A stretch of 64,000 nucleotides of DNA from an uncultured Tenacibaculum sp. Its GTDB lineage: Bacteria; Bacteroidota; Bacteroidia; Flavobacteriales; Flavobacteriaceae. The stretch is from the NCBI GenBank assembly GCA_947497895.1, contig CANMIL010000011.1:52920-116919 (forward strand), read 5' to 3'. Numbering within the stretch: position 1 is the stretch's first letter; the number at the start of each line of letters is the position of its first letter. The notes beneath the pieces are model-generated. The model saw nothing but the letters and a program-made list of their open reading frames with translations, was not told the DNA's origin and made no database searches. Both the position numbers and the translations under genes were made by a program. This document shows positions 63,132 to 64,000 of the stretch, piece after piece.

Positions 63132-63878
63132 ATGAAAAAAATTGTAGTCATATATTTACTTCTTACTGGTTTAATGGCGTATGCTCAAAAAAAAGACCAA
63201 GTACCTAACTTTGGTGATAAATATTATTCATTGACGGAAGTCGACTCTTTGATGATACATTTAAATGAGGTAGCAATACTTCCAAAACATAAGTTTAATT
63301 CTAGAATTGATGTAAGATATTATTTATGGTTTAAACGTAAAGTGTATAAAGCTTATCCTTATGCGGTTTTAGCGGCAAAGAGATTAGATAGCTTAAATTC
63401 GAGATTGGATAAAATCAAATCCAAAAGTAAGAAGAAGAAATACGTGAAGACCGTTCAATCTTATTTAGAAAAGGAGTTAACAAATAGATTGAAAAAATTG
63501 ACGAGAACTGAAGGTAGAATATTATTAAAATTAATCCATAGACAAACAGGGAAGACAGCATTTAATAATATAAAGGAGTTGAGAAGTGGTTGGAAGGCCT
63601 TTTGGTATAATACAACGGCGAATTTATTTAAGCTTTCATTGAAATCAGAATACAAACCAGAGAGTGAAAATGAAGATTACTTAATAGAAGATGTAATACA
63701 GCGTGCCTATATAAATGAGTTATTAGTATTTCAAGAACCTAAATTAAAGAAAGATTATAGGAGAATTGTGTCTGATAGAAAAGGAACAATAGATGTTGAA
63801 GTTTATAAAGAAATGTTTGCGAAGAGAAAGAAAAAGAAGAAGAAACCAGAGAAACTAAAAAAGCTTAAAAAAAGTTGA
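63132..63878 (+). CDS. DUF4294 protein
   Basis: A 248-residue exported protein: signal peptide MKKIVVIYLLLTGLMAYAQ, then YYLWFKRKVYKAYPYAVLAA, ILLKLIHRQTGKTAFNNIKEL and GWKAFWYNTTANLF. The family occurs in nearly all Bacteroidetes; its function is unknown. The C-terminal 20 residues are almost all Lys, Glu and Leu and probably disordered. It faces away from the fdhD operon and lies alone before a strong promoter. Confidence 0.8.
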   Translation: MKKIVVIYLLLTGLMAYAQKKDQVPNFGDKYYSLTEVDSLMIHLNEVAILPKHKFNSRIDVRYYLWFKRKVYKAYPYAVLAAKRLDSLNSRLDKIKSKSKKKKYVKTVQSYLEKELTNRLKKLTRTEGRILLKLIHRQTGKTAFNNIKELRSGWKAFWYNTTANLFKLSLKSEYKPESENEDYLIEDVIQRAYINELLVFQEPKLKKDYRRIVSDRKGTIDVEVYKEMFAKRKKKKKKPEKLKKLKKS

Positions 63879-63952
63879 CGTCTTAAGTGTTTGAAAACAA
63901 GTGTGTTTTCGGTGAAGGTTAAGTTAGTTTTAAAAATAGATTAAAAAAAGTG

Positions 63953-63982
63953 TTGTGGGAATAAAAAATGGTTGTATGTTTG
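63953..63982 (+). promoter_or_regulatory. Strong stable-RNA-type promoter at the right edge
   Basis: TTG (63953-63955), 19-bp spacer and TATGTTTG (63975-63982) fit the Bacteroidota consensus exactly, followed by CAGCCGCTAACACGG. This form commonly starts tRNA or rRNA operons in flavobacteria. No RNA gene begins before the window ends. Confidence 0.65.
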
Positions 63983-64000
63983 CAGCCGCTAACACGGAAA

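Noticed and set aside
1..64000. tRNA, rRNA or riboswitch genes within the window
   Set aside because: Reading intergenic regions by eye, I found no cloverleaf, rRNA-conserved sequence or known riboswitch core; a profile scan was not possible.

Overview
The window is AT-rich DNA from a member of the Flavobacteriaceae (Bacteroidota), probably a marine genus close to Tenacibaculum or Polaribacter; the genus is a guess. The family assignment rests on a type IX secretion (T9SS) C-terminal signal, promoters of the Bacteroidota form TTG-N19/20-TAnnTTTG, flavobacterial families (DUF4294, MiaE, BfmA/BfmB-type mobilization proteins), and almost no Shine-Dalgarno sequences.

Region 1 (1-3.4 kb): the 3' end of a large secreted protein with dockerin-like calcium repeats, a 54-residue basic protein, a 742-residue T9SS cargo protein whose N-terminus resembles a cohesin domain, and a 52-residue protein that is little more than an export-type leader. 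Region 2 (3.44-28.63 kb) is acquired DNA next to the 3' end of mnmE. Three copies of an 18-bp sequence encoding Phe-Cys-Ile-Gly-Lys-stop of MnmE lie at 3444, 5611 and 28615. They delimit two tandem units. Unit A (2.2 kb) holds one gene, a membrane-anchored NACHT-type NTPase. Unit B (23 kb) holds, from the integrase end, a tyrosine recombinase, an unknown 458-residue protein, an excisionase-like protein, a replication-initiator-like protein, a DnaC-like ATPase, a structured GC-rich stretch with a 32-bp palindrome (candidate oriT), a BfmA-like accessory protein, a DUF5712 relaxase, a VirD4/TraG coupling protein, TraO- and TraQ-like proteins, and a membrane protein ending in a C2H2 zinc finger. 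Its far end carries a six-gene defence operon: XRE regulator, UvrD helicase, RecB-type nuclease, DUF262/DUF1524 protein, type III Mod and type III Res. With a relaxase and coupling protein but no mating pore, unit B looks mobilizable rather than self-transmissible.

Region 3 (28.6-64 kb) is ordinary chromosome: mnmE, a DUF4870 membrane protein, a CAP-domain lipoprotein, DUF4268, miaE, a thioester alpha-2-macroglobulin and its usual partner penicillin-binding protein 1C, a phosphoesterase, a basic-secretory-protein family lipoprotein, a DbpA-type RNA helicase with DEFD in motif II, a cytochrome P450, a cation/proton antiporter, dnaX, alkB, a TPR histidine kinase, Nudix and VOC proteins, an M42 aminopeptidase, an acyltransferase, an outer-membrane protein, a SPOR protein, an FdhF/YdeP molybdoenzyme with FdhD, and DUF4294. 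The right edge ends in a strong stable-RNA-type promoter. No rRNA, tRNA or CRISPR was found.

The most unusual content is the double island at mnmE: a one-gene NACHT cassette between attachment-site copies, and a composite operon joining an AddAB-like helicase/nuclease and a GmrSD-like protein to a type III restriction-modification pair. The nuclease domain and its four-cysteine cluster are split over two overlapping genes.
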